A stretch of DNA of 64,000 nucleotides from Ga0077527 sp945862135 (lineage in GTDB: Bacteria > Pseudomonadota > Gammaproteobacteria > Burkholderiales > SG8-41), in the NCBI GenBank assembly GCA_964203275.1, contig CAXNMF010000004.1, positions 248,001 through 312,000 of the forward strand, read 5' to 3'. The notes beneath the pieces were generated by a model, which was not told the DNA's origin, searched no databases, and saw only the letters and a list, made by a program, of their open reading frames with translations. Shown here piece after piece: positions 47,371-55,452 of this stretch. The position numbers and the translations under genes were made by a program. Numbering within the stretch: position 1 is the stretch's first letter; each line of letters opens with the position of its first letter.

Positions 47371-48528
47371 TCAGGGGCCTTCGTCGGCCGGCTGACGCAG
47401 TTTGCGCGCCGGATAAACCTTGGCCGGGTGCTGCTTCAGCGCCTCCTCATCGACATCGACGCCGAGGCCCGGGGCCGTCGGCAATTCGATGTAGCCGTTT
47501 TTGGGTTTCAGCTGGTTCGGCGAGATCTTGTCGCAGAAGTCCACGAAGGGCAGGAAATACTCGGTGATGATGAAGTTGGGCATCGTCGCCGAAGCATGCA
47601 CTGTCGAGGCCAGCGCCACCAGCGTCGAGTTGTAGTTGTGCGGCGACACCGCCACCAGGAAGGGCTCCGCCATCGCGGCGATTTCCTTCAGCTCCAGAAT
47701 GCCGCCGACGCAGGCGACATCGGGATTGAGGATGTCCGCCGAACGTTTTTCCAACAACGGGCGGAATCCGGTTTTGGTGTAGGTGGCTTCACCGATCACC
47801 ATCGGGACGCCGATTTCGCGGCGGATCTGCGCGAGTTCATCGGGGAATTCCGCTTGGCAGGATTCTTCCATCCAGTAGAGATCAAATTCCGCAAGCTGCT
47901 TGTCGAGGCGAATCGCATGCATCGGCGCCAGCCGGCGATGCTGCTCGATCAGCAAGTCCACATCGGGCCCCACCGCATCACGAATGGCTTTCACCACGCG
48001 CACCGCGCGGCGTTCATGCTCTTTCGGAATATAGGTACGCCACGGCGACGGCAAGGGATCGAATTTCATCGCGGTGAAACCCTGCTTCACGACTTTCTCG
48101 GCCGCCCGGGCATAATCATCGGGCTCCTTCATGCCGTAACTCCAGCCGTTGGCGTAGACACGGATCTTGTCGCGATAACGGCCGCCGAGCAGGTTATAAA
48201 CCGGCTGTTGCGTCGCTTTTCCAACGATGTCCCACATCGCCTGCTCGATGCCGCTGATGGCGCAGAACAGTTCCACAGAACCGCGGCGCGCCGCGTAATC
48301 GTCGAAGGCAAATTGCGTGAAATGCTTGATGTCGAACGGGCTGCGGCCAGTCATGTACGGACCCAGTGCAGCAAGCTGCGCCATCACTGCGGTATCACGG
48401 TCATATTGGGAATAGGCCTCGCCCCAGCCATGGATGCCAGCGTCTGTTTCGACTTTGACGAAGATCAGATTCTTGCGCCAGCCCGGGTGCACGGCATAGC
48501 TTTTGACAGCTGTGATTTTCATTTTCAT
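47371..48528 (-). CDS. Mandelate racemase/muconate lactonizing enzyme family protein
   Basis: A 385-residue enolase-superfamily enzyme, probably a sugar-acid dehydratase. Capping domain MKITAVKSYAVHPGWRKNLIFVKVETDAGIHGWGEAYSQYDRD, then the barrel: FTAMKFDPLPSPW, VDLLIEQHRRLAPMHAIRL (first metal ligand), DLYWMEESCQAEFPD (second), MVIGEATYTKTGF (third), DVACVGGILELKEIAAMAEP, and a late AVSPHNYNSTLVALAS histidine. The fold is clear, but the substrate cannot be assigned. It is adjacent to, and in the same direction as, the PLP enzyme upstream. Confidence 0.88.
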   Translation of the reverse strand: MKMKITAVKSYAVHPGWRKNLIFVKVETDAGIHGWGEAYSQYDRDTAVMAQLAALGPYMTGRSPFDIKHFTQFAFDDYAARRGSVELFCAISGIEQAMWDIVGKATQQPVYNLLGGRYRDKIRVYANGWSYGMKEPDDYARAAEKVVKQGFTAMKFDPLPSPWRTYIPKEHERRAVRVVKAIRDAVGPDVDLLIEQHRRLAPMHAIRLDKQLAEFDLYWMEESCQAEFPDELAQIRREIGVPMVIGEATYTKTGFRPLLEKRSADILNPDVACVGGILELKEIAAMAEPFLVAVSPHNYNSTLVALASTVHASATMPNFIITEYFLPFVDFCDKISPNQLKPKNGYIELPTAPGLGVDVDEEALKQHPAKVYPARKLRQPADEGP

Positions 48529-48641
48529 TACCTTTTAATTCGTAGTGCGCGACGGAAAGTGTTCGAATCTAGGCGGCGCGTGCACACCGTGTCAAGAATG
48601 CAGCGCAATGGGTCCATCATGCGAAAGTACAGGTTAAAAAA

Positions 48642-49778
48642 TTAAAGGGTGCGCGGCTGCAGATTCAGCAACTGGCCGATGCGTTCCGAGCTTTTTAAGC
48701 CGCTGCCGGTCAGCACAACGACGGTGGTTTCATCTGCGCGAATGACGCCCGATGAAAGCCATTGCGTCAGTCCGGCAGCGGCAGCAGCACAGGTCGGCTC
48801 CACGTAAAACCCCATGCGCGCGAGGGCACCCAGTGCGCTCACAATTTCTTCCTCACTAACTGCGGCAATCGCGCCGCCGGAACGACGCACGCCACGCACC
48901 ACCTCACGCAAGCGCGTGGGCTGAGACGAAGCAATGCCTTCTGCAATCGTCGGCGTCACTGTCACCGGAAGCGGGGTTTCTCCACCGGATTGCCAGGTGG
49001 CATGGCAGGGTGCGCAGTTGGCCGCCTGCACACCGAATATCTTCGGCATGCGTTTGATTTCCCCGTTGCGCAGCAATTCATCAAAACCGCGCTCCAGCCC
49101 GAGCACATTGCTGCCATAGCCCAGCGGCGTGACCACATTGTCCGGAGCCTCGAACCCAAGTGATTCCCACAACTCGTAAGCCAGCGTCTTGGTGCCTTCA
49201 ACAAAAAAAGGCTGCCAGTTATGGCTGGCGTAGAAAATCTCGCTGCTCATGCGCAAGGCCGCGTCGGCAACGTCCTGGCGCGACCCTCTGACGGTGACCA
49301 CATCGGCACCACAGGCCGCGATCTGTGCGATCTTCGGATATGAGGCAGTCTCCGGCACCAGAATGCGGCAACGCATTCCAGCCGCAGCGGCATAAGCCGA
49401 CAGTGATGCCCCGGCATTGCCCGACGAATCCTCCAGCACATGATCGATGCCGCGGCTTTTCAGATAACTGACCATCACTGTCATGCCGCGGTCCTTGAAC
49501 GACCCGGTGGGCATCATGAATTCCAGCTTGAACTGCACGGGCACACCCTGCCAAATGCGGGTCAGCAGCGGCGTACAGCCTTCGCCCAGAGTCACAGCAT
49601 GGTTACGCGCGACCGAAATACCCTTCGCGTAACGCCAGACCGAGCGTTCACCGGTATCAATCTCGCTGCGCCGCAAACCATTTCCAAGTGCCAGATTGAG
49701 ATATGCCCCGGTATCTCCACACCACCTTGCAGTGTCGTCGGGATAAGCAGCACCGCTAGCAGAATCAATGTAATTCAT
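48642..49778 (-). CDS. Threonine synthase-like PLP-dependent enzyme
   Basis: A 378-residue fold-type II PLP enzyme. The Schiff-base lysine is in LEFMMPTGSFKDRGMTVMVSYLKSRG. SSGNAGASLSAYAAAAGMRCRILVPETASYPKIAQI holds the Asn that contacts PLP; PLGYGSNVLGLERGFDELL and VVVLTGSGLKSS form the phosphate loop and C-terminus. It resembles threonine synthase/diaminopropionate ammonia-lyase relatives, but the substrate is uncertain. A housekeeping thrC usually sits beside hom, which is absent here. Confidence 0.82.
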   Translation of the reverse strand: MNYIDSASGAAYPDDTARWCGDTGAYLNLALGNGLRRSEIDTGERSVWRYAKGISVARNHAVTLGEGCTPLLTRIWQGVPVQFKLEFMMPTGSFKDRGMTVMVSYLKSRGIDHVLEDSSGNAGASLSAYAAAAGMRCRILVPETASYPKIAQIAACGADVVTVRGSRQDVADAALRMSSEIFYASHNWQPFFVEGTKTLAYELWESLGFEAPDNVVTPLGYGSNVLGLERGFDELLRNGEIKRMPKIFGVQAANCAPCHATWQSGGETPLPVTVTPTIAEGIASSQPTRLREVVRGVRRSGGAIAAVSEEEIVSALGALARMGFYVEPTCAAAAAGLTQWLSSGVIRADETTVVVLTGSGLKSSERIGQLLNLQPRTL

Positions 49779-49867
49779 TGAATTAAATAACTTATTTATG
49801 GTGCATTAGTAGGAATTTACCCACGCATTGATGATCTTCCAAGTTCTCAGAACAACATCGTTCCGAC

Positions 49868-49898
49868 CAAAAAAGAAGGCAGGCGCTTAGCGCCTGCC
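49868..49898 (-). terminator. Intrinsic terminator of the Lys/Ala-rich protein gene
   Basis: Nine-bp stem GGCAGGCGC / GCGCCTGCC with a TTA loop and a T-rich tail on the minus strand (A-rich 49868-49876), 46 bp past the stop of the small exported protein gene. Confidence 0.88.
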
Positions 49899-49944
49899 TC
49901 ACTGATTGTATCGCGCCGCCGAAACCGGCGGATGCTCTACAGGA

Positions 49945-50238
49945 TTACTTCGACGGAGCGGGAGCCGCTTCGGCTTTCGGCGCTTTCTTGGCTTTTTTCG
50001 ACTTGTTGGATTTCGTTTTTTTCGGCTTGTCGGCTTTGGCTTTTTTCGGCTTGTCCGCTTTGGCTTCAGCAGAAGGCGTTGCCGGGGTTGCCGAAGTCGC
50101 CTTCATCGGTTCAGCCTTGACAGGAGCCGGGGCAGGCGCTGCTGCCGGCGCTGCGGGCGCAGGCGCGGTCTGGGCGGCAACGTTGAAAGTCAGGGCGGCG
50201 ATGCCGGCAGCAAGCAGGGTATTCAGCAGTTTGCTCAT
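49945..50238 (-). CDS. Small exported Lys/Ala/Pro-rich protein
   Basis: 97 residues. Signal peptide MSKLLNTLLAAGIAALTFNVAAQTA, then a low-complexity tail: Pro/Ala-rich (about 25-45), Thr/Ala-rich, and repeated DKPKKAK and KSKKAKK units. The mature protein is highly basic and without predicted globular structure. Such tails recall acid-shock (Asr-like) or histone-H1-like proteins, but no homologous motif can be claimed. It has its own strong terminator and is divergent from the SDR gene. Confidence 0.75.
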   Translation of the reverse strand: MSKLLNTLLAAGIAALTFNVAAQTAPAPAAPAAAPAPAPVKAEPMKATSATPATPSAEAKADKPKKAKADKPKKTKSNKSKKAKKAPKAEAAPAPSK

Positions 50239-50401
50239 GTGTTCTCCAATTCAGTTGTGGCTCGCGTTATCACGCGATTCGCCCCGAAGTTTCGGGCCGT
50301 ATTTGATTAACGCGATCAACAGCTTGCGGTTGACGGTCGTTCGCAATTGCAGTGGTAACATTTCGCACCCGCCGACTGGCGGAAATAGCGGAGGAGAAAA
50401 A

Positions 50402-51178
50402 ATGGAACTGGGACTCAAAGGTAAACGTGCACTGATCACCGGCGGTTCACGCGGCATCGGGCTCGGTGTGGCACAAATGCTGGCCAAAGAAGGTTGCCAC
50501 CTGCATCTGGCTGCGCGCAGCGCAGCCGACCTCGCAGCAGCCCGCGACAAAATCATCGCCGCCAACAACGTAGAGGTGACGTGTCACGCCGCAGATCTGT
50601 CCGACAGCGCCAGCGCTGTCAAACTAGCCAGGGACTGCGGCGACGTTGATTTCCTGATCAACAATGCCGGCGCAATCCCGCAAGGCACTATCGATGCGCT
50701 GGACGACGCCACCTGGAAGCGTTCCTGGGATCTGAAAGTCTTCGGCTTCATCGACATCACGCGCGAGATTTATGCGCAGATGCGCAAACGCAAAAGCGGC
50801 GTCATCGTCAACGTCATCGGCGCCGCCGGCGAACGTCCCGTCGCCAGTTACATCGCCGGCAGCATGGGCAATGCGGCACTGATGGCATTTACCCGCGCAC
50901 TCGGCGCGGAGAGTCCCGAATTCGGCGTACGCGTCGTCGGCGTCAATCCCGGCGGCACCGCAACGGATCGTGCAGTCAAGCGCTTGCGTGAGCGCGCGGA
51001 AAAGGAATTCGGCAATCCGGATCGCTGGCAGGAATTTGTAAGCAAATCGCCATTCGGACGTATGGCAACGATCGAGGAATTGGGTGCGATGGTGACTTTC
51101 CTGTGCTCACCGCTGTCCGGCTACACCACCGGCACCATCATCACGGTGGACGGCGGCGCCAGCAGCCGGCGCGCCTGA
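50402..51178 (+). CDS. SDR family oxidoreductase with atypical active site
   Basis: 258 residues from an ATG with GGAGGAG upstream. Rossmann motifs TGGSRGIGLG (cofactor) and NNAGAIPQG are present. The usual catalytic Ser and YxxxK are altered: the Ser region reads NVIGAAGERP, and the Tyr is followed by IAGS rather than xxxK. The C-terminus LCSPLSGYTTGTIITVDGG is normal. It may be a non-canonical SDR with another chemistry; the substrate is unknown. The open frame upstream to 49988 overlaps another gene and was ignored. Confidence 0.9.
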   Translation: MELGLKGKRALITGGSRGIGLGVAQMLAKEGCHLHLAARSAADLAAARDKIIAANNVEVTCHAADLSDSASAVKLARDCGDVDFLINNAGAIPQGTIDALDDATWKRSWDLKVFGFIDITREIYAQMRKRKSGVIVNVIGAAGERPVASYIAGSMGNAALMAFTRALGAESPEFGVRVVGVNPGGTATDRAVKRLRERAEKEFGNPDRWQEFVSKSPFGRMATIEELGAMVTFLCSPLSGYTTGTIITVDGGASSRRA

Positions 51179-51183
51179 AAAAA

Positions 51184-51210
51184 CAAGGGCAGCCCTGAGG
51201 GCTGCCCTTG
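51184..51210. terminator. Bidirectional terminator between SDR and coiled-coil protein genes
   Basis: Perfect 12-bp stem CAAGGGCAGCCC / GGGCTGCCCTTG with a TGA loop between convergent stops, A-rich on the left side. Confidence 0.8.
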
Positions 51211-51224
51211 TCCGCAAAACAAAC

Positions 51225-51620
51225 TTATTTTTTCTGTTCGGCCGGTGCGTTGCGCGGCAATGCATCCACCGCACGCAGCGCCTCGTCATAACGCTGTTGC
51301 GCCGCCTGCAGCCGATTGCGGGCAGCAGCCTGTGCTTTTTCAGCCTTGTCGAGTTCGCTTTTGCGATACGCCGCTTCCTTCTGCGCCACCGCGTTGACAT
51401 CGCGTGCATTCAGCACGTCCTGCTCGGCCAGTTTGGCGTCATAACGCGCCTGATCCAGCTCGCGGTGCGTGACCGTCGCACGGTACTGGCCCTGCTGCAG
51501 CGCGCCGCCGCGCTCCTCCACCGGAGCCGCCGATTGCACCTGCTGGACGGTACCGGCAAGCAGCACCAGCACGCAAAGCCCGCGCACGGTGATCGGAAAG
51601 GTTGCAGTCACCGCAGCCAA
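51225..51620 (-). CDS. Exported coiled-coil protein of unknown function
   Basis: 131 residues: an N-terminal signal or anchor (VRGLCVLVLLAGTVQQVQSAA), then a charged helical region from about 45 to 125 rich in Ala, Lys, Glu and Gln (AQKEAAYRKSELDKAEKAQAAARNRLQAAQQRYDEAL), probably a coiled coil. No family recognised. It ends at the terminator shared with the SDR gene and lies 5 bp downstream of the quinone reductase stop, so they are likely cotranscribed. Confidence 0.65.
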   Translation of the reverse strand: MAAVTATFPITVRGLCVLVLLAGTVQQVQSAAPVEERGGALQQGQYRATVTHRELDQARYDAKLAEQDVLNARDVNAVAQKEAAYRKSELDKAEKAQAAARNRLQAAQQRYDEALRAVDALPRNAPAEQKK

Positions 51621-51625
51621 CCCGC

Positions 51626-52597
51626 TTAGGGCAGCAACACCGTGGAGCCGGTGGTTTTGCGCGACTCGAGATCACGGTGGGCCTGCGCCGCCTCGCGCAG
51701 CGGATAACGCTGATTGACGGCGATTTTCACCGCGCCTTTTTTGACAACGGCAAACAGTTCGCGCGCGGCGGTCAGCAGGTCTTCGCGTGACGACGTGTAG
51801 TTCACCAGCGTCGGACGAGTCAGAAACAGCGAGCCTTTCTGCGCGAGGATGCCGATGTTGACCGGCGGCACCGCGCCGGAAGCATTGCCGAAGCTGGCCA
51901 TGATGCCGCGCGGCTGCAGGCAGTCCAGCGACTCCATGAAGGTGTCCTTGCCGACGCCGTCATAAACCACCGGCACACCCTTGCCCTTGGTGATGGCCTT
52001 GACGCGCTCGGAAAGTTTCTCGCGCGACATCACCACCACGTGTTTGCAGCCGACCTTTTTTGCCAGCGCGACTTTCTCGTCACTGCCGACCGTGCCGATC
52101 ACCGTGGCGCCGAGGTGTTTCGCCCATTGGCAGAGAATCTGCCCAACACCACCGGCAGCTGCGTGCACGACGATGGTGTCGCCTTTTTTCACACGATAGG
52201 TACGACGGCACAGATACCACGCCGTCATGCCCTTCAGCATCATCGCCGCTGCGATTTCATCCTTGATCCCAGCAGGAATCTTCACCAAACGCGCGACCGG
52301 ACGGATCAGCACTTCCGCATAAGCACCGATCGGCTGCGCGTAAGCCACTCGATCACCGACCTTGAACTCCTTGACCTTGGGTCCGACCGCCTCCACCACG
52401 CCGGCCCCTTCCGAGCCGAGCACCAGAGGCAGCGGCATTGGATACAAACCGGAGCGATGGTAGGTGTCGATGAAGTTCAGGCCGATCGCGGTATTACGGA
52501 CACGGACCTCACCGGGCCCGGGCTCGCCAACAGCGACCTCTTCCCATTGCATTTGCTCCGGGCCACCATTCTGATGGATGCGTATGACGTGCGGCAT
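51626..52597 (-). CDS. NADPH:quinone reductase-like zinc-independent alcohol dehydrogenase
   Basis: 323 residues of the medium-chain QOR family. Start MPHVIRIHQNGGPEQMQWEEVAVGEPGPGEV. GroES-like domain with NTAIGLNFIDTYHRSGLYP and GSEGAGVVEAVG, then the Rossmann domain with VHAAAGGVGQILCQWAKHLGATVIGTVGSDEKV. No zinc-site cysteines. ATG 52597 was chosen over an unlike upstream extension. The substrate is probably a quinone or small carbonyl. Confidence 0.92.
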   Translation of the reverse strand: MPHVIRIHQNGGPEQMQWEEVAVGEPGPGEVRVRNTAIGLNFIDTYHRSGLYPMPLPLVLGSEGAGVVEAVGPKVKEFKVGDRVAYAQPIGAYAEVLIRPVARLVKIPAGIKDEIAAAMMLKGMTAWYLCRRTYRVKKGDTIVVHAAAGGVGQILCQWAKHLGATVIGTVGSDEKVALAKKVGCKHVVVMSREKLSERVKAITKGKGVPVVYDGVGKDTFMESLDCLQPRGIMASFGNASGAVPPVNIGILAQKGSLFLTRPTLVNYTSSREDLLTAARELFAVVKKGAVKIAVNQRYPLREAAQAHRDLESRKTTGSTVLLP

Positions 52598-52649
52598 GGT
52601 TGCAGTCTCCTTCAGGTAAGAACATGCGGGGGCGAACCCCCGCGCTTGA

Positions 52650-53630
52650 TTATTCAGACTTGATGCCGGCTTCGCGGACGACTTTCGACCACTTGTCCGT
52701 TTCAATCTTGATGAATTTACGATAGTCGGCCGAGTTCTTGTATGCCACTTCGGCACCCTGGGAATCAAACTTTTTCTGCATTTCAGGCGTGTTCACCACC
52801 TTCGCCACCGCGGCTTCCAGCCTGCGCACCATTGCCGGAGAAACGCCAGCCGGCGCGAGGATGCCCCACCAGTTGTTGGCTTCATAGCCGGGCACGGTTT
52901 CGGCGACGGTCGGTGCATTGGGGAAAGCGCTGTTGCGCTTGGCACTGCCTACGGCCAGCAGCCGCAGCCGGTTGCCCTGGATGTGCGGTACCAGCTGCAG
53001 CAACGAGCCCATGGTGATCTGACTGTTGCCGGCAATCACGTCGGCCATCGCCGGACCACCGCCCTTGAAAGGGATGTGGACAATGTTGATATTGCCCAGC
53101 AGTTTCAGCATTTCCGTGCTCAGGTGCTGGAAACTGCCGATACCGGCAGTCGCGTAATTCAGCGTGCCCGGCTTCGCCTTGGCCATGTCGATCAGTTCCT
53201 TGGTCGTCTTCGCTGCCATTTTCGGATTCACGGTCAGCGCGCTGGGACCGGTGCCGATCTGCGCAATCGGGGTGAACGATTTCTCCGGATCGAAACGCAC
53301 CCGCGATTTGTAAATCGCCGGGTTGTAGGCGAAAGCAACCGAAGCGATCAGCAGCGTATGACCGTCGGGTTGTGCGTTGGCCGCGATTTCCGAACCGATG
53401 ATGCCGCCGGCACCGCCGCGGTTGTCGACGACCACCTGCTGGCCCAGCAGCGGGCTCAGATCATTGGCCACCAGGCGGCCGACGATGTCATTGCTGCCAC
53501 CCGGCGGGAAGGGCACGATGAGGCGAATAGGTTTGGTGGGCGCCCATTCGGCGGCTTGCACCAATGCGGGCAACGCCAGCGCGGCTGCGATGACACTGGC
53601 CACGACCGGTTTCAGGTATCGGGTGTTCAT
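52650..53630 (-). CDS. Bug family (TctC) substrate-binding protein, orphan
   Basis: 326 residues: signal peptide (YLKPVVASVIAAALALPALVQA), AEWAPTKPIRLIVPFPPGGSNDIVGRLVANDLS, DNRGGAGGIIGSEIAANAQPDGHTLLIA, and NIVHIPFKGGGPAMADVIAGNSQITMGSL. A periplasmic solute receptor without adjacent tctAB. It is the kind of orphan Bug protein that is abundant in Burkholderiales. It sits between an aldolase and a quinone reductase gene, so its ligand may be a hydroxy- or keto-acid (inference). Confidence 0.92.
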   Translation of the reverse strand: MNTRYLKPVVASVIAAALALPALVQAAEWAPTKPIRLIVPFPPGGSNDIVGRLVANDLSPLLGQQVVVDNRGGAGGIIGSEIAANAQPDGHTLLIASVAFAYNPAIYKSRVRFDPEKSFTPIAQIGTGPSALTVNPKMAAKTTKELIDMAKAKPGTLNYATAGIGSFQHLSTEMLKLLGNINIVHIPFKGGGPAMADVIAGNSQITMGSLLQLVPHIQGNRLRLLAVGSAKRNSAFPNAPTVAETVPGYEANNWWGILAPAGVSPAMVRRLEAAVAKVVNTPEMQKKFDSQGAEVAYKNSADYRKFIKIETDKWSKVVREAGIKSE

Positions 53631-53685
53631 GGTGATCTCCTGTTATTTTATTAATAAAAACAAATACTTATTTTTGCAATTAAAA

Positions 53686-54492
53686 TCAACTTCCAGTGGA
53701 CTCCAGCGCCTTCCGCAATTCGCCGGTCACCCGCGAGGCCTCGGCCATGATGAATGCAATTTCGCTGTTGGTTGTAATGAAGCGCGCACCTCGACGGATA
53801 TATTCCATTTGACGCGGCAGGTTGCGGTCTCCACCCACACCGGCAATTTTCCCATGCCGCACGGCCGTGGTGATGATCTTGTCGATGGCGGCCGCACCTT
53901 CCGGGTCACCGAATTGCCCGGGTTTGCCTAGCGCGGTGAGCAGGTCATTGGCGCCGACATGGATCACGTCGATACCTTCGACTGCGGCAATCGCCTCGAT
54001 ATTCTCCACGCCTTCGCGCGTTTCGATCATGCACACCACCAGCGTATTCTCCTGCAGCGCAGGCACAGCCGCTGCGGTGGACATCGGCCGGTAATCAAAA
54101 AGGGCGTAGCCGCCGGAGACGGAACGCCGCCCTACCGGAGGAAATTTCGCGCGATTCACCGCCCGCTTCGCTTCCTCCGCAGTGCTGATGTCGGGAAACA
54201 CGATGCCGGTCACTCCATTGTCAAGCAGCACCGAAGTATCCGGATCATCGCAGCTGCGCACCCGCACCAGCGGCGCAATGCCGCAGCCGAGCGCGGCTTG
54301 CGCAATGTGACCGATGGTTTCCAGATTGAACAGCGAGTGCTGGATATCAATGAAAATAAAATCGTGGCCGCTGGTTTTGGCGATCCTCGCAATATCGCCC
54401 GAGCGCGCCAGCCGCACATTCATGCCCAGCGCCACCTTGCCCGCGCGCATCATCGTCTTGACGGGATTTTCTGCGCCGACTGCAGCTGCCAT
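53686..54492 (-). CDS. HpcH/HpaI family aldolase
   Basis: About 268 residues. Class II, metal-dependent pyruvate-type aldolase: DFIFIDIQHSLFNLETIGHIAQAAL, PLVRVRSCDDPDTSVLLDNGVTGIVFPDI, MIETREGVENIEAIAAVEGIDVIHVGANDLL (metal Glu/Asp). ATG 54492 with GGAGGG seven bases upstream was chosen. It probably cleaves a 4-hydroxy-2-oxo-acid; the specific substrate is unknown. First gene of the leftward group aldolase, Bug protein, quinone reductase. Confidence 0.9.
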   Translation of the reverse strand: MAAAVGAENPVKTMMRAGKVALGMNVRLARSGDIARIAKTSGHDFIFIDIQHSLFNLETIGHIAQAALGCGIAPLVRVRSCDDPDTSVLLDNGVTGIVFPDISTAEEAKRAVNRAKFPPVGRRSVSGGYALFDYRPMSTAAAVPALQENTLVVCMIETREGVENIEAIAAVEGIDVIHVGANDLLTALGKPGQFGDPEGAAAIDKIITTAVRHGKIAGVGGDRNLPRQMEYIRRGARFITTNSEIAFIMAEASRVTGELRKALESTGS

Positions 54493-54577
54493 GTCATTTC
54501 CCTCCATCTGTTATCACCGGCAGGTGTGTAACTCACCCCGGTGAGTCAAATTGCGCGCCATACGATGCGTAATTTAC

Positions 54578-54623
54578 TGGTGGGTCGTGTTGGACTCGAA
54601 CCAACGACCAAGGGATTATGAGT
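54578..54623 (-). tRNA. tRNA 3' half, CAU anticodon (Met-type), att remnant
   Basis: The minus strand reads the anticodon loop (ACTCATAAT), variable region, T-arm GGTTCGAGTCC, acceptor 3' strand ACGACCC, and A-CCA. The 5' half is missing: upstream bases do not pair with the anticodon or acceptor stems. Such a fragment is the usual scar of integrase-mediated insertion into a tRNA gene. Confidence 0.8.
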
Positions 54624-55079
54624 TGTAGCTGTAAAACAAGGCTGTTTTTAAATCAATCACTTGCGATGCTTGCCATTTTGCAATCCCAACGTCACACACA
54701 GCTAAATCAATATTGCACTGGCCTGTCACGTCACAATTATGGCACAGCGCCACTAGCCCAGCCGGTGGGCTGGTGGAGTAGCGCACGAACGCGCGCGAGC
54801 CGATTTATCAGCGTAACACCCGGCATTTTCTAAAGATGAAGCATTGCCAAAATATTATAGCAATCGCATCCCCCGGCACTAATGCTTCTTAGCGCTTGCA
54901 GGCCTCGACCATTCCTGTCGGACCACATTTCGACCATGAATCCCCGCTCGGACCTCCCCAGGCTGTGCCAAGGACCGCTTCGCGCAACCTCGGCACCCGT
55001 CGGGGTTCGGCATCGGGCAACGCCAACGCTATGAAAGGAAAATGGGGCAGCCTTTTGAGCTAACCCCTTGCGTCGGAAT

Positions 55080-55125
55080 TGGTAGGAGGTGCGAGAGTCG
55101 AACTCGCGACCAACAGATTAAAAGT
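55080..55125 (-). tRNA. tRNA-Lys(UUU)-type 3' half, att remnant
   Basis: The minus strand reads CTTTTAA anticodon loop, TCTGTTGGTCG, T-arm GAGTTCGACTCTC, acceptor 3' strand ACCTCCT, and A-CCA. The 5' half is absent. A second, different tRNA scar only about 500 bp from the first suggests two separate or nested integrations at this locus. Confidence 0.8.
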
Positions 55126-55208
55126 GGTAGTTATTGAACGAGACTTTATTTAAAACGAAGCGTTCCGAAGCACGAAAAGGGTATCAATCGCGGTGATACC
55201 ATACTCAT

Positions 55209-55421
55209 ATGCGCGAAGAGCCTATCAGCGACGTTGATGCCGCCGTCACCCACATACGTCTAGCCCGCGATGTCATACGGGCTGATTATGCAATGTGCCG
55301 ACAGCCTCCGGTTTCCGTGCCGTACCCGTGCTGCAGCCAAGCTGGCCCCGTCCATTACACGTGGGATGATGGCAAAATCGTCGACGCGTGCGATAGCGGC
55401 AAGTGCGTCCAATTCAGGTAA
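55209..55421 (+). CDS. Short ORF upstream of the SIR2 gene (doubtful)
   Basis: 70 codons (MREEPISDVDAAVTHIRLARDV...), four of its five Cys in the C-terminal half, no good ribosome-binding site and no family resemblance. It ends 31 bp before the SIR2 start in the same direction, which is the only support. Confidence 0.2.
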   Translation: MREEPISDVDAAVTHIRLARDVIRADYAMCRQPPVSVPYPCCSQAGPVHYTWDDGKIVDACDSGKCVQFR

Positions 55422-55452
55422 CGCCCAGGCGGTGACCTTCCGATAGACCGCC

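Larger units (their letters stand above)
54624..55452. other. Gene-free integration hot-spot spacer
   Basis: About 830 bp without a convincing coding gene, containing the second tRNA fragment. No integrase, transposase or IS end is recognised. The rest reads as degenerate or non-coding DNA. Confidence 0.5.
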
